Shown here piece after piece: positions 1 to 8,642 of a stretch of DNA of 64,000 nucleotides. The first letter of the stretch is position 1. Each line of letters begins with the position of its first letter. The stretch is from Frondihabitans sp. PAMC 28766. Its GTDB lineage: Bacteria; Actinomycetota; Actinomycetes; Actinomycetales; Microbacteriaceae. The DNA lies in contig NZ_CP014513.1 in the NCBI RefSeq assembly GCF_001577365.1, positions 2,046,001-2,110,000 on the forward strand, given 5' to 3'. The position numbers and the translations under genes are program-made. A model generated the notes under the pieces. It ran no database searches and had not been told where the DNA came from. It saw only the letters and a list, made by a program, of their open reading frames with translations.

Positions 1-2
1 GC

Positions 3-1352
3 CACAGCCAGAAACCGCTCGCCGTCGTCGACGGAGACACCCTGGAGTCGACCGTCACGGGTCTCACGGCCGATTCGCCTTACGCGTTCCAGGTCTACGC
101 CTACGACAAGGCGGGCAACCACTCGGGCTCCACCATCGTCGAGGTCATCACCCCGGCCGAGCCGGGCGAGGAGCTCGACACCGAGGCGCCGAGCCTGGTG
201 TCGAGGATCGACGCGAAGGCGACCGGCCCGACGACGGTCGAACTCGACTGGGCGGCCGCCACCGACAACGTGGGTGTCACCGAGTACCGCGTCTGGGACG
301 GCCACGAGTTCGTCAAGACCGTCGACGGCTCGACCCTCCACGCCGAGATCGACGGCCTCGCTCCGGAGACCCCCTACGGCTTCCACGTCTACGCCTTCGA
401 TGCCGCCGGCAACCACGGCGGATCGACCATCGTCGGCGTGGTGACCCTGCCCGCGAAGGACACCGCAGCTCCTACCGTGCCGACCGACTTGACCGCCCAC
501 ACCGTCGACTCCGACACGATCCACGTGATGTGGAGCCACTCGGCCGACAACATCGGGGTCGCCGGCTACAAGGTCTACCAGGACGACCGCATGGTCAAAG
601 ACCTGAAGAACGGCATGCGCATGACCGACATCGACGGTCTGGAAGCCGACACCGAGTACCGATTCCAGGTGCTGGCCTACGACGCCGCCGGCAACGAGTC
701 GGCCAAGACCGACGTCGTGACGGGCAAGACCGAGAAGGCGCAGGATGCCGACTCCGAGCGACCGTCCGACATCACCTGCATCGAGGCGGTCGCCACCAGC
801 CCGACGACCGTCGACGTCACCTGGACGCCGGCCACCGACAACGTCGGTGTGACCAAGTACGTGATCCACAACGGCAGCGGGCAGACCGGCCTCACCGTCG
901 ATGGCGACACGACCTCGGCGACCCTGACCGGGCTGAAGGCGGACACCTCGTACACGATCAGCGTCTACGCCTACGACGCGGCAGGCAATCACGGCATCTC
1001 CGTCATGAAGGGCGTGCACACGCCCAAGCAGGAGGAGACGCCGGGCACCGGCACCCCCGCGCCCGACGATTTCACCGCCAAGGCGTCGTCGTACAAGGAC
1101 GGCCACCGCACCATGGACCGCGTCGAGATGACCTGGACGCCGGACGCCGCGACGAAGCGCTACGAGATCTCGCTCGACGGCAAGCGCGCGCAGACCCTGC
1201 TCGTGGGCGCCGACCAGCAGAAGTCACAGAAGCGCTACCTGCTGCTCGGCGAGCACCAGGCCGGCACGCACACCGTAGCCATCCGCGCGCAGCTGTCGAA
1301 CGGCCAGTGGAGCGACTACTCCGACAGCAAAACCGTCCACTTCACCAAGTAA
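3..1352 (+). CDS. Multi-fibronectin type III secreted protein (5' partial)
   Basis: The frame is open from the window edge, so the N-terminus, signal peptide and any catalytic or binding module lie upstream. The visible 449 residues are back-to-back modules of about 95 residues with the FN3 pattern: W near strand B (VELDWAAATDNVGV, IHVMWSHSADNIGV, VDVTWTPATDNVGV), then L-x-x-T/D-x-Y-x-F/I-x-V-x-A-x-D-x-A-G-N. One partial and three full modules are seen, then a more divergent C-terminal FN3-like module from about 1060. FN3 arrays are typical linkers of secreted actinobacterial polysaccharide-degrading enzymes. It ends 31 bp before an LPMO gene on the same strand, so it is probably co-transcribed and extracellular. 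Its enzymatic role, if any, cannot be told from this fragment. Confidence 0.85.
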   Translation, partial: HSQKPLAVVDGDTLESTVTGLTADSPYAFQVYAYDKAGNHSGSTIVEVITPAEPGEELDTEAPSLVSRIDAKATGPTTVELDWAAATDNVGVTEYRVWDGHEFVKTVDGSTLHAEIDGLAPETPYGFHVYAFDAAGNHGGSTIVGVVTLPAKDTAAPTVPTDLTAHTVDSDTIHVMWSHSADNIGVAGYKVYQDDRMVKDLKNGMRMTDIDGLEADTEYRFQVLAYDAAGNESAKTDVVTGKTEKAQDADSERPSDITCIEAVATSPTTVDVTWTPATDNVGVTKYVIHNGSGQTGLTVDGDTTSATLTGLKADTSYTISVYAYDAAGNHGISVMKGVHTPKQEETPGTGTPAPDDFTAKASSYKDGHRTMDRVEMTWTPDAATKRYEISLDGKRAQTLLVGADQQKSQKRYLLLGEHQAGTHTVAIRAQLSNGQWSDYSDSKTVHFTK

Positions 1353-1383
1353 CCCGTCGATCACAGAGCACGAGAGAACGATC

Positions 1384-2085
1384 ATGAAGATCACGAAGAA
1401 GAAGACCACCCTGGGCGGGATCGCCCTCGGCCTGACCGCCCTCAGCCTCACGGCGGTCGCGGCTCCGGCATTCGCCCACGGCGCGAGCCAGACCCCGATG
1501 AGCCGCCAGCTCGGCTGCAAGCTCGACGGGGCCGGCACTTGGGCGGGCGCGAAGACCTACGAGACCTGCAACGAGGCCGCCGCGATCTCGGGCGAGGCGC
1601 CGTTCTCCAACTGGCAGGGTGTCGTCCAGGGCGACACGCGCCTGGGTGAGAAAGACCCGCAGTGGCAGACCGTCTTCCCGGACGGGCAGTTGTGCTCCGG
1701 CGGCAACGACAGCTACGCCGGTCTCGACGTCGCCGGCAAGGATTGGCCGACCACGACCCTGAAGGGTGGTGCGGAGACCGAGCTGACCTTCCACAACACG
1801 GTCAACCACAACCCGTACACGTTCTCGTACTTCGTGACGAAAGACGGCTACGACGCGTCGAAGCCGCTGACCTGGGCCGACCTCGAAGAGACGCCCTTCC
1901 TCGTCGCCGACAGCCTCGAGTCGCTCGGCACGAACCTCGATCAGGGCACCAAACTGCCCACCGTCCTGCCCGACAAGAAGGGTCACCACGTGATCTACAC
2001 GATCTGGCAAGGCAACATCAAGGCCGACGGCGCCGTCCAGTCGAACGAGGCCTTCGTGGGCTGTTCCGACGTGGACTTCGAGTAG
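1384..2085 (+). CDS. AA10 lytic polysaccharide monooxygenase (chitin-binding type)
   Basis: 233 residues. A Sec signal peptide ends A-F-A before His32, which becomes the mature N-terminus, as copper coordination in LPMOs requires. The second histidine-brace residue is probably His142, 11 residues before the K of YFVTK, which is the usual AA10 spacing. The C-terminal CSDVDF matches the family ending and provides the aromatic axial region (AFVGCSDVDF). Paired cysteines (45/62, 104/228 region) suggest disulfides. AA10 enzymes oxidatively cleave chitin or cellulose; chitin is likelier for this chitin-binding-protein-like single-domain form, but the substrate is inferred. The next gene, an M60 peptidase, starts 9 bp downstream, so the two are almost certainly one operon. 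Confidence 0.93.
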   Translation: MKITKKKTTLGGIALGLTALSLTAVAAPAFAHGASQTPMSRQLGCKLDGAGTWAGAKTYETCNEAAAISGEAPFSNWQGVVQGDTRLGEKDPQWQTVFPDGQLCSGGNDSYAGLDVAGKDWPTTTLKGGAETELTFHNTVNHNPYTFSYFVTKDGYDASKPLTWADLEETPFLVADSLESLGTNLDQGTKLPTVLPDKKGHHVIYTIWQGNIKADGAVQSNEAFVGCSDVDFE

Positions 2086-2094
2086 GGGCCGGCC

Positions 2095-4485
2095 ATGATT
2101 CCGAAGAAGTTGATGTGCGGCGTGCTCGCAACGGCGGTCCTCGCCGGCGCGGCAGTCGTCAGTGTCCCCTCGATCGCGACCGCAGGCCCCGCGCTGGCGT
2201 CCGGCAAGAGCCTCCAGGTCGGCGGGTCGTCGTCGGTGGCCCTGGTCGAGGCGACCGGTGATGCGGCTCGTGCCGTCACCGCCGAGAACCGCTGGTTCCG
2301 CCACACCGACCTGCAGCCGACCGGCCGCTTCGTCAAGGCCGGCCAGAAGCTCACCGTCGATGTCCCGGCAGGATCGGAGGGCCTCGAGATGGCCATCGGG
2401 CTGTACGGCGTTCACTCCAGCCAGAACGCGGGTAAGGACGTCGGCATGAAGACGACGGCACTCAAGCCGGGAGTCACACAGGTCACAGCCGCCGTAGACG
2501 GCATGGTCTACCTCGAGAACCGTGCCGGTGCCACGGATGCCGTCGTCGAGATCGCCGGCGGCCAGCCCGTTCCGACCTGGGTCGAGGACGAGACGACCCG
2601 CGCCGACTTCGACCGTCAGCTGGAGGCGTGGAAGACCGCACCCTATGTCGAGGTCGTGAGCGATCGGATCCTAGTCGACTTCCAAGCGAGCGTCGGTCGG
2701 CCGGGTCTCTCCGGCGCGACGAAGAGCGTCGACGCGCTGATCGACCGCTGGGACACCGCCGTCGAGGTATCGAACGACACCTACGGGCTCACCGAAAATG
2801 CCACCGGGCGGGCCCACAAGCACGGCCAGCGCATGTACATCTCGAACCCCGACACGGGGGCCGGGTACGCCAGCGCGACCAATGACCGCATCACGTTCCA
2901 GAACGACACCAACGCCGCTAAGGAGCTCATCGAATACGGTCTCGCGAAGAAAAACCACTGGGGCTTCTATCACGAGGTCGGCCACACCTACCAGCCGCCA
3001 GAGATGCGCTGGAGCGGCATGACCGAGGTCACGGTCAACGTGTCGGCGCTCGCCGTGCAGGAGGCGCTTGGCATCCCCAACCGACTCGACGAGGAGGGCA
3101 CCCGCCAGAGGCTCGCGAAGTTCCGCGAAACGCCGGTGGCCGAGCGCGATCACAACAAGATCGGCGACCTGTTCGTACAGGTGCTGATGTTCGACCAGCT
3201 GCGCCGCAGCTTCGGCGACGGCTTCTACCCGAAGCTGGCACAGGAGTGGCGCGTCGAGAAGGCGCTCGGCGAGCAGCTGCCGTCGGACGACCTCGGCCTC
3301 AAGCAGCACTTTGCGCTCACGACGTCGAAGGTCGCCGACCGCGACCTCACGCCGTTCTACGAGCAGTGGGGCATCCCGCTCACGGCCGACACCAGGGCCG
3401 AGCTCGCGAAGCTCCCCGCCCTTCAGTACGAGATCTGGAACTACCACGATCGTGCCACCGATGTCGTCGAGAACCGCGTCGCCGACTACGTGGTGCCCGT
3501 GGGCACGCTGACGGCCGAGAGCGGCGTGACCGCCACGATCGGTCAGCAGAAGGCCGACGAGGAGTCGTTCCGCGTCGACGGTCTCGGCAACTCGGACGGC
3601 TCGGCCGGGGCAAGGCTCGCCTCCTCGTCGGTGACCGCACTGAAAGAAGGCACGGGCGCCGGGACCCTGAACGCGATACTCGTCAACGAGAACGGCATCC
3701 GCGAGGTGCTGACCTCGTCGATCGACGTGACGACGGGCAACCTGCTGCGCTTCAACGGCATCGACCGCAACAAGGAGGCGACGACGGTCGCCGACCTCGC
3801 CCTCGACGAGAAGTCGTCGACCCTGCGCGCGTTCTCTCGGGGCCCCGTGGCGCACGACTACTTCCCGAACGAGGAGTACTTCGGCGTCGACGTGGTCGCG
3901 CCGAACGGCCGCGTCGTGACCGGCGCGTCGGTCCAGGGCCAGCAGACCGCAGCCGCCTTCGCGAAGGCTCTCGACGGCTACGCCTACCAGGACGGCCAGT
4001 ACCTCGTGGTGCGTCACGCGGAGCCGACCAACCGTCTCATCCGGTTCGCCGACAGCGCGCAGCAGCCGAAGAACACCGGCAAGATGCAGGCGTTCCGCAT
4101 CGCCGACGATCGGCTCGTGCCGGTCGCGGTCGCTGATGTGCCGAAGTGCAGCGGCGACTGCCGGCCCGCCGCATCGGTCGAGGGAGACGTCGTCGAAGGC
4201 ACCTCCGTCACCGTCACGGGCGTGAACTTCGTGCCGGGCGAGACCGTCTCGCTGACCTCGGAGCCCGGAGGCATCGCCGGCGAGGCCGTCGTGCAGAAGG
4301 ACGGCACGGTCGAGGTCTTCGACTGGCTGACCGGCGAGGTGAAACCGGGCACGTACGAGTTGACGCTCACCGGCCCGTCGTCGAAGGCCAGCGCGACGAC
4401 TACGGTGACTGTGCTCGAGAAAGACGAGGAGGTGTCGCCCCCCGGTGGCGAGTGCGGGGTCATTCCCGCCGACGCGATGCGGTAG
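2095..4485 (+). CDS. Secreted M60/enhancin-like zinc metallopeptidase
   Basis: 796 residues with an N-terminal signal peptide (hydrophobic stretch about residues 8-30). The zinc motif is H293-E-V-G-H297 followed by Glu311 in MTEVTVN, fitting the M60 pattern HExxH-x(8-24)-E. Upstream is a beta-rich region (about 45-165) that resembles the accessory domain of M60 proteins. The C-terminal part (about 670-790) holds an Ig-like segment (VVEGTSVTVTGVNFVPGETV). Known M60 proteins cleave mucin-type O-glycoproteins; viral enhancins degrade insect intestinal mucin. Following the LPMO by 9 bp, it looks translationally linked to it. The last residues (PPGGECGVIPADAMR) show no LPxTG or membrane anchor, so the protein is probably released. 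Confidence 0.9.
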   Translation: MIPKKLMCGVLATAVLAGAAVVSVPSIATAGPALASGKSLQVGGSSSVALVEATGDAARAVTAENRWFRHTDLQPTGRFVKAGQKLTVDVPAGSEGLEMAIGLYGVHSSQNAGKDVGMKTTALKPGVTQVTAAVDGMVYLENRAGATDAVVEIAGGQPVPTWVEDETTRADFDRQLEAWKTAPYVEVVSDRILVDFQASVGRPGLSGATKSVDALIDRWDTAVEVSNDTYGLTENATGRAHKHGQRMYISNPDTGAGYASATNDRITFQNDTNAAKELIEYGLAKKNHWGFYHEVGHTYQPPEMRWSGMTEVTVNVSALAVQEALGIPNRLDEEGTRQRLAKFRETPVAERDHNKIGDLFVQVLMFDQLRRSFGDGFYPKLAQEWRVEKALGEQLPSDDLGLKQHFALTTSKVADRDLTPFYEQWGIPLTADTRAELAKLPALQYEIWNYHDRATDVVENRVADYVVPVGTLTAESGVTATIGQQKADEESFRVDGLGNSDGSAGARLASSSVTALKEGTGAGTLNAILVNENGIREVLTSSIDVTTGNLLRFNGIDRNKEATTVADLALDEKSSTLRAFSRGPVAHDYFPNEEYFGVDVVAPNGRVVTGASVQGQQTAAAFAKALDGYAYQDGQYLVVRHAEPTNRLIRFADSAQQPKNTGKMQAFRIADDRLVPVAVADVPKCSGDCRPAASVEGDVVEGTSVTVTGVNFVPGETVSLTSEPGGIAGEAVVQKDGTVEVFDWLTGEVKPGTYELTLTGPSSKASATTTVTVLEKDEEVSPPGGECGVIPADAMR

Positions 4486-4497
4486 CACCGCACGAGG

Positions 4498-4527
4498 ACG
4501 GCCCCGGTTCGACGGAACCGGGGCCGT
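4498..4527 (+). terminator. Hairpin terminator after the LPMO/M60 operon
   Basis: 13-bp perfect inverted arms ACGGCCCCGGTTC / GAACCGGGGCCGT around a GACG loop, 12 bp after the M60 stop codon. There is no clear U-tract, as is common in actinobacteria. Confidence 0.75.
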
Positions 4528-4550
4528 TCGTGGCGCCGGCTACGGGGTGG

Positions 4551-4642
4551 GGTCGCGAAATCGCGACCGATTCCGGCCCCGAGTCACACCCGTCACTTCC
4601 GCCGGGTGGTTTTTCGCACTCGTTGGTCGCGATTTCGCGACA
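4551..4642. repeat. Nested intergenic palindrome
   Basis: GGTCGCGAAATCGCGACC (4551-4568) is itself a near-palindrome and recurs inverted at 4625-4642 (17 of 18 positions). Between them is a smaller CACCCG/CGGGTG hairpin. It sits between convergent genes, so it could aid termination of both. No protein-coding content was seen. Confidence 0.6.
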
Positions 4643-4681
4643 AACACCTGGTCGGGAGGAACAACGGCGGGGCGGCGCGGG

Positions 4682-6745
4682 CTACTGCAGGCGGCGGCGA
4701 GCGAGCAGGGGCGCGACTTCGGCGTCGCGGCCGCGGAAGTCGCGGTAGGCCTCGAGCGGGTCCTTCGAGCCACCGACGCCGAGCAGCCGCTGCCGGAAGC
4801 GGCCGCCGCCCTCGCGGGTCAGCCCGCCGTTCTCTTCGAACCACTGCACGGTGTCGGCGTCGAGCACCTCGCTCCAGATGTACGAGTAGTAGCCGGCGTC
4901 ATAGCCGCCCGAGAACGTGTGCGCGAAGTAGGCGCTCGAGTAACGCGTCGGCACGGCCGGGTTGTCGAGGCCGACGGAGGCGAGGGCTGCGGCCTCGAAG
5001 GCGGCGACATCATCGACGGACGTGAGCCCGTCGGCCTCGTCGGCCGAGAGCGCGTGCCACTTCTGGTCGAGGAGAGCGGCGGCGAGATACTCCGACGTCT
5101 CGAAGCCCTGGTTGAATCCTTCGGCGGCGGTCAGCTTCGCCACCAGCTCGGACGGCATCGGGGTGCCGGTCTCGTAGTGCTTGGCGTAGTTCGCCAGCAC
5201 CTCCGGCCACATCATCCACATCTCATTGACCTGGCTCGGGAATTCGACGAAGTCGCGGAAGACGTTCGTGCCCGAAAAGTGCGGGTAGGCGACGCGCGCG
5301 ACCAGGCCGTGCAAGGCGTGGCCGAACTCGTGGAAGAGGGTGGTGACCTCGTCGAGCGTCAAGAGCGTCGGTGATCCTGCCGGCGGTTTCGAGACGTTCA
5401 GGTTGTTGACCACCACCGGGTACGGGTGCAGCAGGGCCGACTGCGAGACGAGGGGGTTCATCCACGCGCCGCCGCGCTTCGAGTCGCGGGTGTAGAGGTC
5501 GAGGAGGTAGAGGCCGACCGGCTCGCCGCTCGAGGAGGTCACCTCGAAGACGCGGGCCTCGGGGTGGTAGCCGACGAGGTCGGGGCGCTCGGCGAACTGC
5601 AGGCCGTAGAGCGAGCCCGCGGCGAAGAACACGCCATCGCGCAGCACGCGCTCGGCCTCGAAGTAGGGCCGCATCTGCGTCGCGTCGAAGGCGTAGGTGG
5701 AGGTGCGCACCTTCTCGGTGTAGAAGGCCCAGTCGTGGGCCTCGACGGGGCCTGAGAACGCAGGATCCTGACCGGCCAGGGCCTCGAGATCGGCTTGCTC
5801 GGCGCGGGCGTTGCGGGCCGCGGGAGGAGCGAGACGGGACAACAGGGCGTCGACGGCATCCGGTGATCCTGCGGTCTCACCGGCGGTCACGTAAGCGGCG
5901 TGCGACGGGAACCCGAGGAGGGCCGCGCGCTCGGCCCGCAGGCGCACGATGTCGAGCAGCACCTGGCGGTTGTCGTTGTCGCCGCCGCGGCTGCCGCGCG
6001 CCCTCGAGGCAGACATGACGCGGGCCCGCAGGTCGCGATTCGTCAGTGACGCGAGCAGCGGGTGGCCGGTGAACAGAACGAGGGTGATGAGGTACTTGCC
6101 GTCGAGACCGCGGTCGGCCGCTGCGCTCGCCAGCCCGGCGATCTCGTCGTCGCTGAGCCCGTCGAGCTCGGCCACGTCGTCGACCACGACGGCGAGGTCG
6201 TTCGTGTCGGCGAGCAGGTTTTTTTCGAACCGCGTCTGCAGCGTCGAGAGCTCGGCGTTCAGCTCGCGCAGGCGCTGCTTGTCGTCGTCGGCGAGCCCGG
6301 CGCCCGCGCGCCCGAACTCGTCGTGGTAGCGCTCGACGAGATAGATCTCCTCCGGCGAGAGCTCGGCCGCCGATGCCGTGCCGAGGGTCTCGTAGACGCC
6401 CTCGATGCGGGCGGCGAGGGCAGGATCCAGGCGGATCGCGTCGGCATGCGCGGCGAACCTCAGCGCGAATTCGAGTTCGAGCGCGTTCGTGGTGTCGTTC
6501 GAGTCGCTCGACTGCTTGTTCCAGAAGACGTGCTCGACGCGGCTGAGCGTCTGACCGCTCGCTTCGAGCGGGGCAATCGTGTTGTCGAACGACGCAGGCG
6601 CAGGATCCGACGTGATGGTCGCGATCTCGGCCAGCTGCTCGGCGAAGCCGGCCTCGAACGCCTCGCGGAAGTGCTCGTCGCGGATGTCTGCGAACGGCGG
6701 CAGCTCGTACGGCAGGGGGCTCTCGTCGAAGAACGGGTTCGTCAT
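4682..6745 (-). CDS. dcp: M3 family peptidyl-dipeptidase (Dcp/OpdA type)
   Basis: 687 residues, the normal size for Dcp. The zinc site is H472-E-F-G-H476 with E501 in the downstream FVEFPSQ segment, the M3 pattern. The C-terminal FSGGYDAGYYSYIWSEVLDAD is a strong family signature that shapes the dipeptide pocket. The enzyme removes C-terminal dipeptides from oligopeptides in the cytosol; there is no signal peptide. It starts 114 bp from the divergent ArsR-type gene, so the AT-rich operator region between them might affect it. Intact and confidently assigned to M3; the choice of Dcp over oligopeptidase A rests on overall length and motif order. Confidence 0.93.
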   Translation of the reverse strand: MTNPFFDESPLPYELPPFADIRDEHFREAFEAGFAEQLAEIATITSDPAPASFDNTIAPLEASGQTLSRVEHVFWNKQSSDSNDTTNALELEFALRFAAHADAIRLDPALAARIEGVYETLGTASAAELSPEEIYLVERYHDEFGRAGAGLADDDKQRLRELNAELSTLQTRFEKNLLADTNDLAVVVDDVAELDGLSDDEIAGLASAAADRGLDGKYLITLVLFTGHPLLASLTNRDLRARVMSASRARGSRGGDNDNRQVLLDIVRLRAERAALLGFPSHAAYVTAGETAGSPDAVDALLSRLAPPAARNARAEQADLEALAGQDPAFSGPVEAHDWAFYTEKVRTSTYAFDATQMRPYFEAERVLRDGVFFAAGSLYGLQFAERPDLVGYHPEARVFEVTSSSGEPVGLYLLDLYTRDSKRGGAWMNPLVSQSALLHPYPVVVNNLNVSKPPAGSPTLLTLDEVTTLFHEFGHALHGLVARVAYPHFSGTNVFRDFVEFPSQVNEMWMMWPEVLANYAKHYETGTPMPSELVAKLTAAEGFNQGFETSEYLAAALLDQKWHALSADEADGLTSVDDVAAFEAAALASVGLDNPAVPTRYSSAYFAHTFSGGYDAGYYSYIWSEVLDADTVQWFEENGGLTREGGGRFRQRLLGVGGSKDPLEAYRDFRGRDAEVAPLLARRRLQ

Positions 6746-6795
6746 CCCGTCAGCCTATTCCGCGCGGTTCACCCCGTTTTCGCCGCGGGCGGATT

Positions 6796-6843
6796 GTGCA
6801 AAGGCTTCGTTGCAAAGAATTGCTTGCAAAGATTTCTTTGCAC
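6796..6843. promoter_or_regulatory. Repeated GTGCAAAG operator upstream of the ArsR-type gene
   Basis: GTGCAAAG (6796) and its inverse CTTTGCAC (6836-6843) enclose two direct copies of TTGCAAAGA, in a stretch far richer in A/T than its surroundings and ending 16 bp before the ATG at 6860. Layout suggests autoregulation by the adjacent winged-helix protein; binding is inferred. Confidence 0.6.
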
Positions 6844-6859
6844 AGGTAGGGTTGGGGAC

Positions 6860-7486
6860 ATGAGCGACACTCCGATCCCTCCGTCCCGCGATCTCGACGC
6901 GGGCGCCTTGCGAGCCCTGGCGCATCCGCTGCGCGTCAAGCTCTTCGAGGCGCTGACCACCTACGGGTGCGCGACGGCCAGCGGGTTGGGCGAGCGGCTG
7001 GGGGAGTCGAGCGGCTCGACCAGCTACCACCTGCGCCAGCTCGAGCGCCACGGTCTCGTCCGCGAGGTCGAAGAGCGGGGCACCTCACGCGAGCGCTGGT
7101 GGGAGCGGGTTCCTGGCGGCATCGGGGTGTCGTACTACGACTACGACGACGCGTCGGGGCGCACCGCGGCGCAGATGGTCGGTCTCGAGTGGGAGCGTGC
7201 GCGCTCAGCCTTGCTCACCGACTTCCTGAGCGACCCGGACGAGATCGGTCGCGACTGGTACGCAGCGGCGACCATCGACACCCTCAACATCACTGCCACG
7301 CTTCCTGAGCTCGAGGCGCTGGGTCGGGCCATCGAGCAGTTCGAAAAGCAGCACATCGACCCCCTTCGAAACCGTGACGACGTGCCCGGCGCACGCCACG
7401 CACAGGTCCACTTCAACGCATTCCCGCTGCCCGATCGCGACAGCCGCACCACCGCACCCACATCATCTTCAGGAGAACACTCATGA
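6860..7486 (+). CDS. ArsR-type winged-helix transcriptional regulator
   Basis: 208 residues. The ATG at 6860 is chosen because the protein then begins directly before the HTH (LRALAHPLRVKLFEALTTYG, then SGSTSYHLRQLERHGLV), the HTH_20/ArsR signature. The open frame continues upstream without homology, so longer starts are rejected. No CxC metal-binding pair is seen, so metal sensing is not supported. The C-terminal half (about 110-190) is of the type seen in uncharacterised ArsR regulators. It overlaps the next small gene by ATGA. Preceded by a dense operator, it probably represses its own operon. Confidence 0.85.
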   Translation: MSDTPIPPSRDLDAGALRALAHPLRVKLFEALTTYGCATASGLGERLGESSGSTSYHLRQLERHGLVREVEERGTSRERWWERVPGGIGVSYYDYDDASGRTAAQMVGLEWERARSALLTDFLSDPDEIGRDWYAAATIDTLNITATLPELEALGRAIEQFEKQHIDPLRNRDDVPGARHAQVHFNAFPLPDRDSRTTAPTSSSGEHS

Positions 7487-7659
7487 CCACGCCCCGCCCC
7501 GAATCCCTCTTCGACCGCCTCGCCCTCCGCACCGGCCTCGCTCTCGTCGACTGGTCGAAGCGACCGCACCGCCAGGTCGACGGCACCCTCGTCTCCGAGG
7601 GGCGCCAGAGCTCCGCCGCGTGGCAGAGCGAGTCGCTCTCGACCACCCGCTTCCACTGA
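7483..7659 (+). CDS. 58-residue hypothetical protein coupled to the ArsR-type regulator
   Basis: The ATG overlaps the regulator's stop (ATGA), with a clean AGGAG 7 bases upstream, so translational coupling is likely. The protein begins MTTPRPESLFDRLALRTG and contains VDWSKRP and many S/T/R residues near the end. No membrane segment, cysteine or known motif. Codon use (GAC, CTC, GTC) looks like real actinobacterial coding. Function unknown; tight coupling suggests a partner of the regulator. Confidence 0.7.
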   Translation: MTTPRPESLFDRLALRTGLALVDWSKRPHRQVDGTLVSEGRQSSAAWQSESLSTTRFH

Positions 7660-7712
7660 TCCATCCGGCCGAGGCGTGTCGGCGACAGTCGTCGACACGC
7701 TACGGTCGAGAC

Positions 7713-8522
7713 ATGACCACGAACGAGGAGCGTTACACCCACGGCCACCACGAGAGCGTGCTGCGCAGCCACACCTGGCGCACCGTCGACAACTCGGCGG
7801 CCTACCTCGTGCCGCATCTCTCGCCAGGGCTCTCGCTTCTCGACGTCGGGGCCGGCCCCGGCACCATCACTGTCGACTTCGCAGCCCGCTTGGCCCCGGG
7901 CAGCGTCGTCGGCATCGACGCGTCGTCCGAGATCGTGGCGCAGGCCACCGCCCTGGCCGAGTCGCAGGATCTCGATAACGTCCGTTTCGAGACGGCCGAC
8001 GTCTACGCCCTCCCGTACCCCGACGAGTCGTTCGACATCGTGCACGCGCACCAGGTGCTGCAACACCTCGGCGACCCCGTCTCCGCTCTTCGCGAGATGA
8101 AGCGCGTCGCGAAGCCCGGCGGCCTGCTCGCGGTGCGTGACGTCGACTACCGCGGCACGATCTGGGCGCCCGAGAACCCGGGCCTCGACCACTGGATGAC
8201 CGTCTACCAGCTCGTCGCCCGCGGCAACGGCGGCGAGCCCGACGCCGGGCGCCACCTCAAGGGGTGGGCACGCGAAGCCGGCCTCACCGACATCCAGTCG
8301 TCGGCCTCCGTCTGGTGCTTCGCCTCCGACGAGGAGCGCATCTGGTGGGGCGACAGCTGGGCGACACGGGTGCTCGAAAGCCGCTTCTACAGCGACGCAC
8401 TCGAAAAGCAGGCGGCCACCGACCTCGAGCTGCAGGCGATCGCCCGTGCGTGGACGTCGTGGCGCGATGCTCCCGACGGGTGGCTCGCGATGCCGCACGG
8501 CGAGCTCCTGGCCCGCGTGTAG
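7713..8522 (+). CDS. Class I SAM-dependent methyltransferase
   Basis: 269 residues from the ATG at 7713. Motif I is LLDVGAGPGTIT (about 47-58), the acidic residue after strand 2 is in GSVVGIDASSEIV, and motif IV is in SFDIVHAHQVLQHLGDP, the UbiE/Methyltransf_11 pattern. The substrate is unknown. The C-terminal half (SVWCFASDEERIWWGDSWATRVLES) is of the type seen in small-molecule methyltransferases. It lies 53 bp after the small coupled gene and may belong to the same transcript. The longer open frame upstream overlaps real genes and is not used. Confidence 0.88.
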   Translation: MTTNEERYTHGHHESVLRSHTWRTVDNSAAYLVPHLSPGLSLLDVGAGPGTITVDFAARLAPGSVVGIDASSEIVAQATALAESQDLDNVRFETADVYALPYPDESFDIVHAHQVLQHLGDPVSALREMKRVAKPGGLLAVRDVDYRGTIWAPENPGLDHWMTVYQLVARGNGGEPDAGRHLKGWAREAGLTDIQSSASVWCFASDEERIWWGDSWATRVLESRFYSDALEKQAATDLELQAIARAWTSWRDAPDGWLAMPHGELLARV

Positions 8523-8558
8523 TCGGCGCTCCCGGGGCCGCAATCTGCTGCGTTGTCG

Positions 8559-8592
8559 CCCGGTCGATATGGCTCCGCCATTATCGACCGGG
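8559..8592. terminator. Bidirectional hairpin between convergent genes
   Basis: Perfect 11-bp arms CCCGGTCGATA / TATCGACCGGG with a TGGCTCCGCCAT loop, between the methyltransferase (+) and the small gene (-). Confidence 0.7.
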
Positions 8593-8642
8593 CTCCGCCT
8601 TGCATCTCACGCCTCCGGCAACGCCTCGAGAGGTTGTTCGGG

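Noticed and set aside
1342..2415. Long - strand open frame opposite the LPMO gene
   Set aside because: R/G/D-rich mirror of a real high-GC gene, no domain and no SD.
2671..4488. 605-residue - strand open frame under the M60 gene
   Set aside because: Antisense shadow of a well-supported metallopeptidase; composition typical of reversed GC-rich codons.
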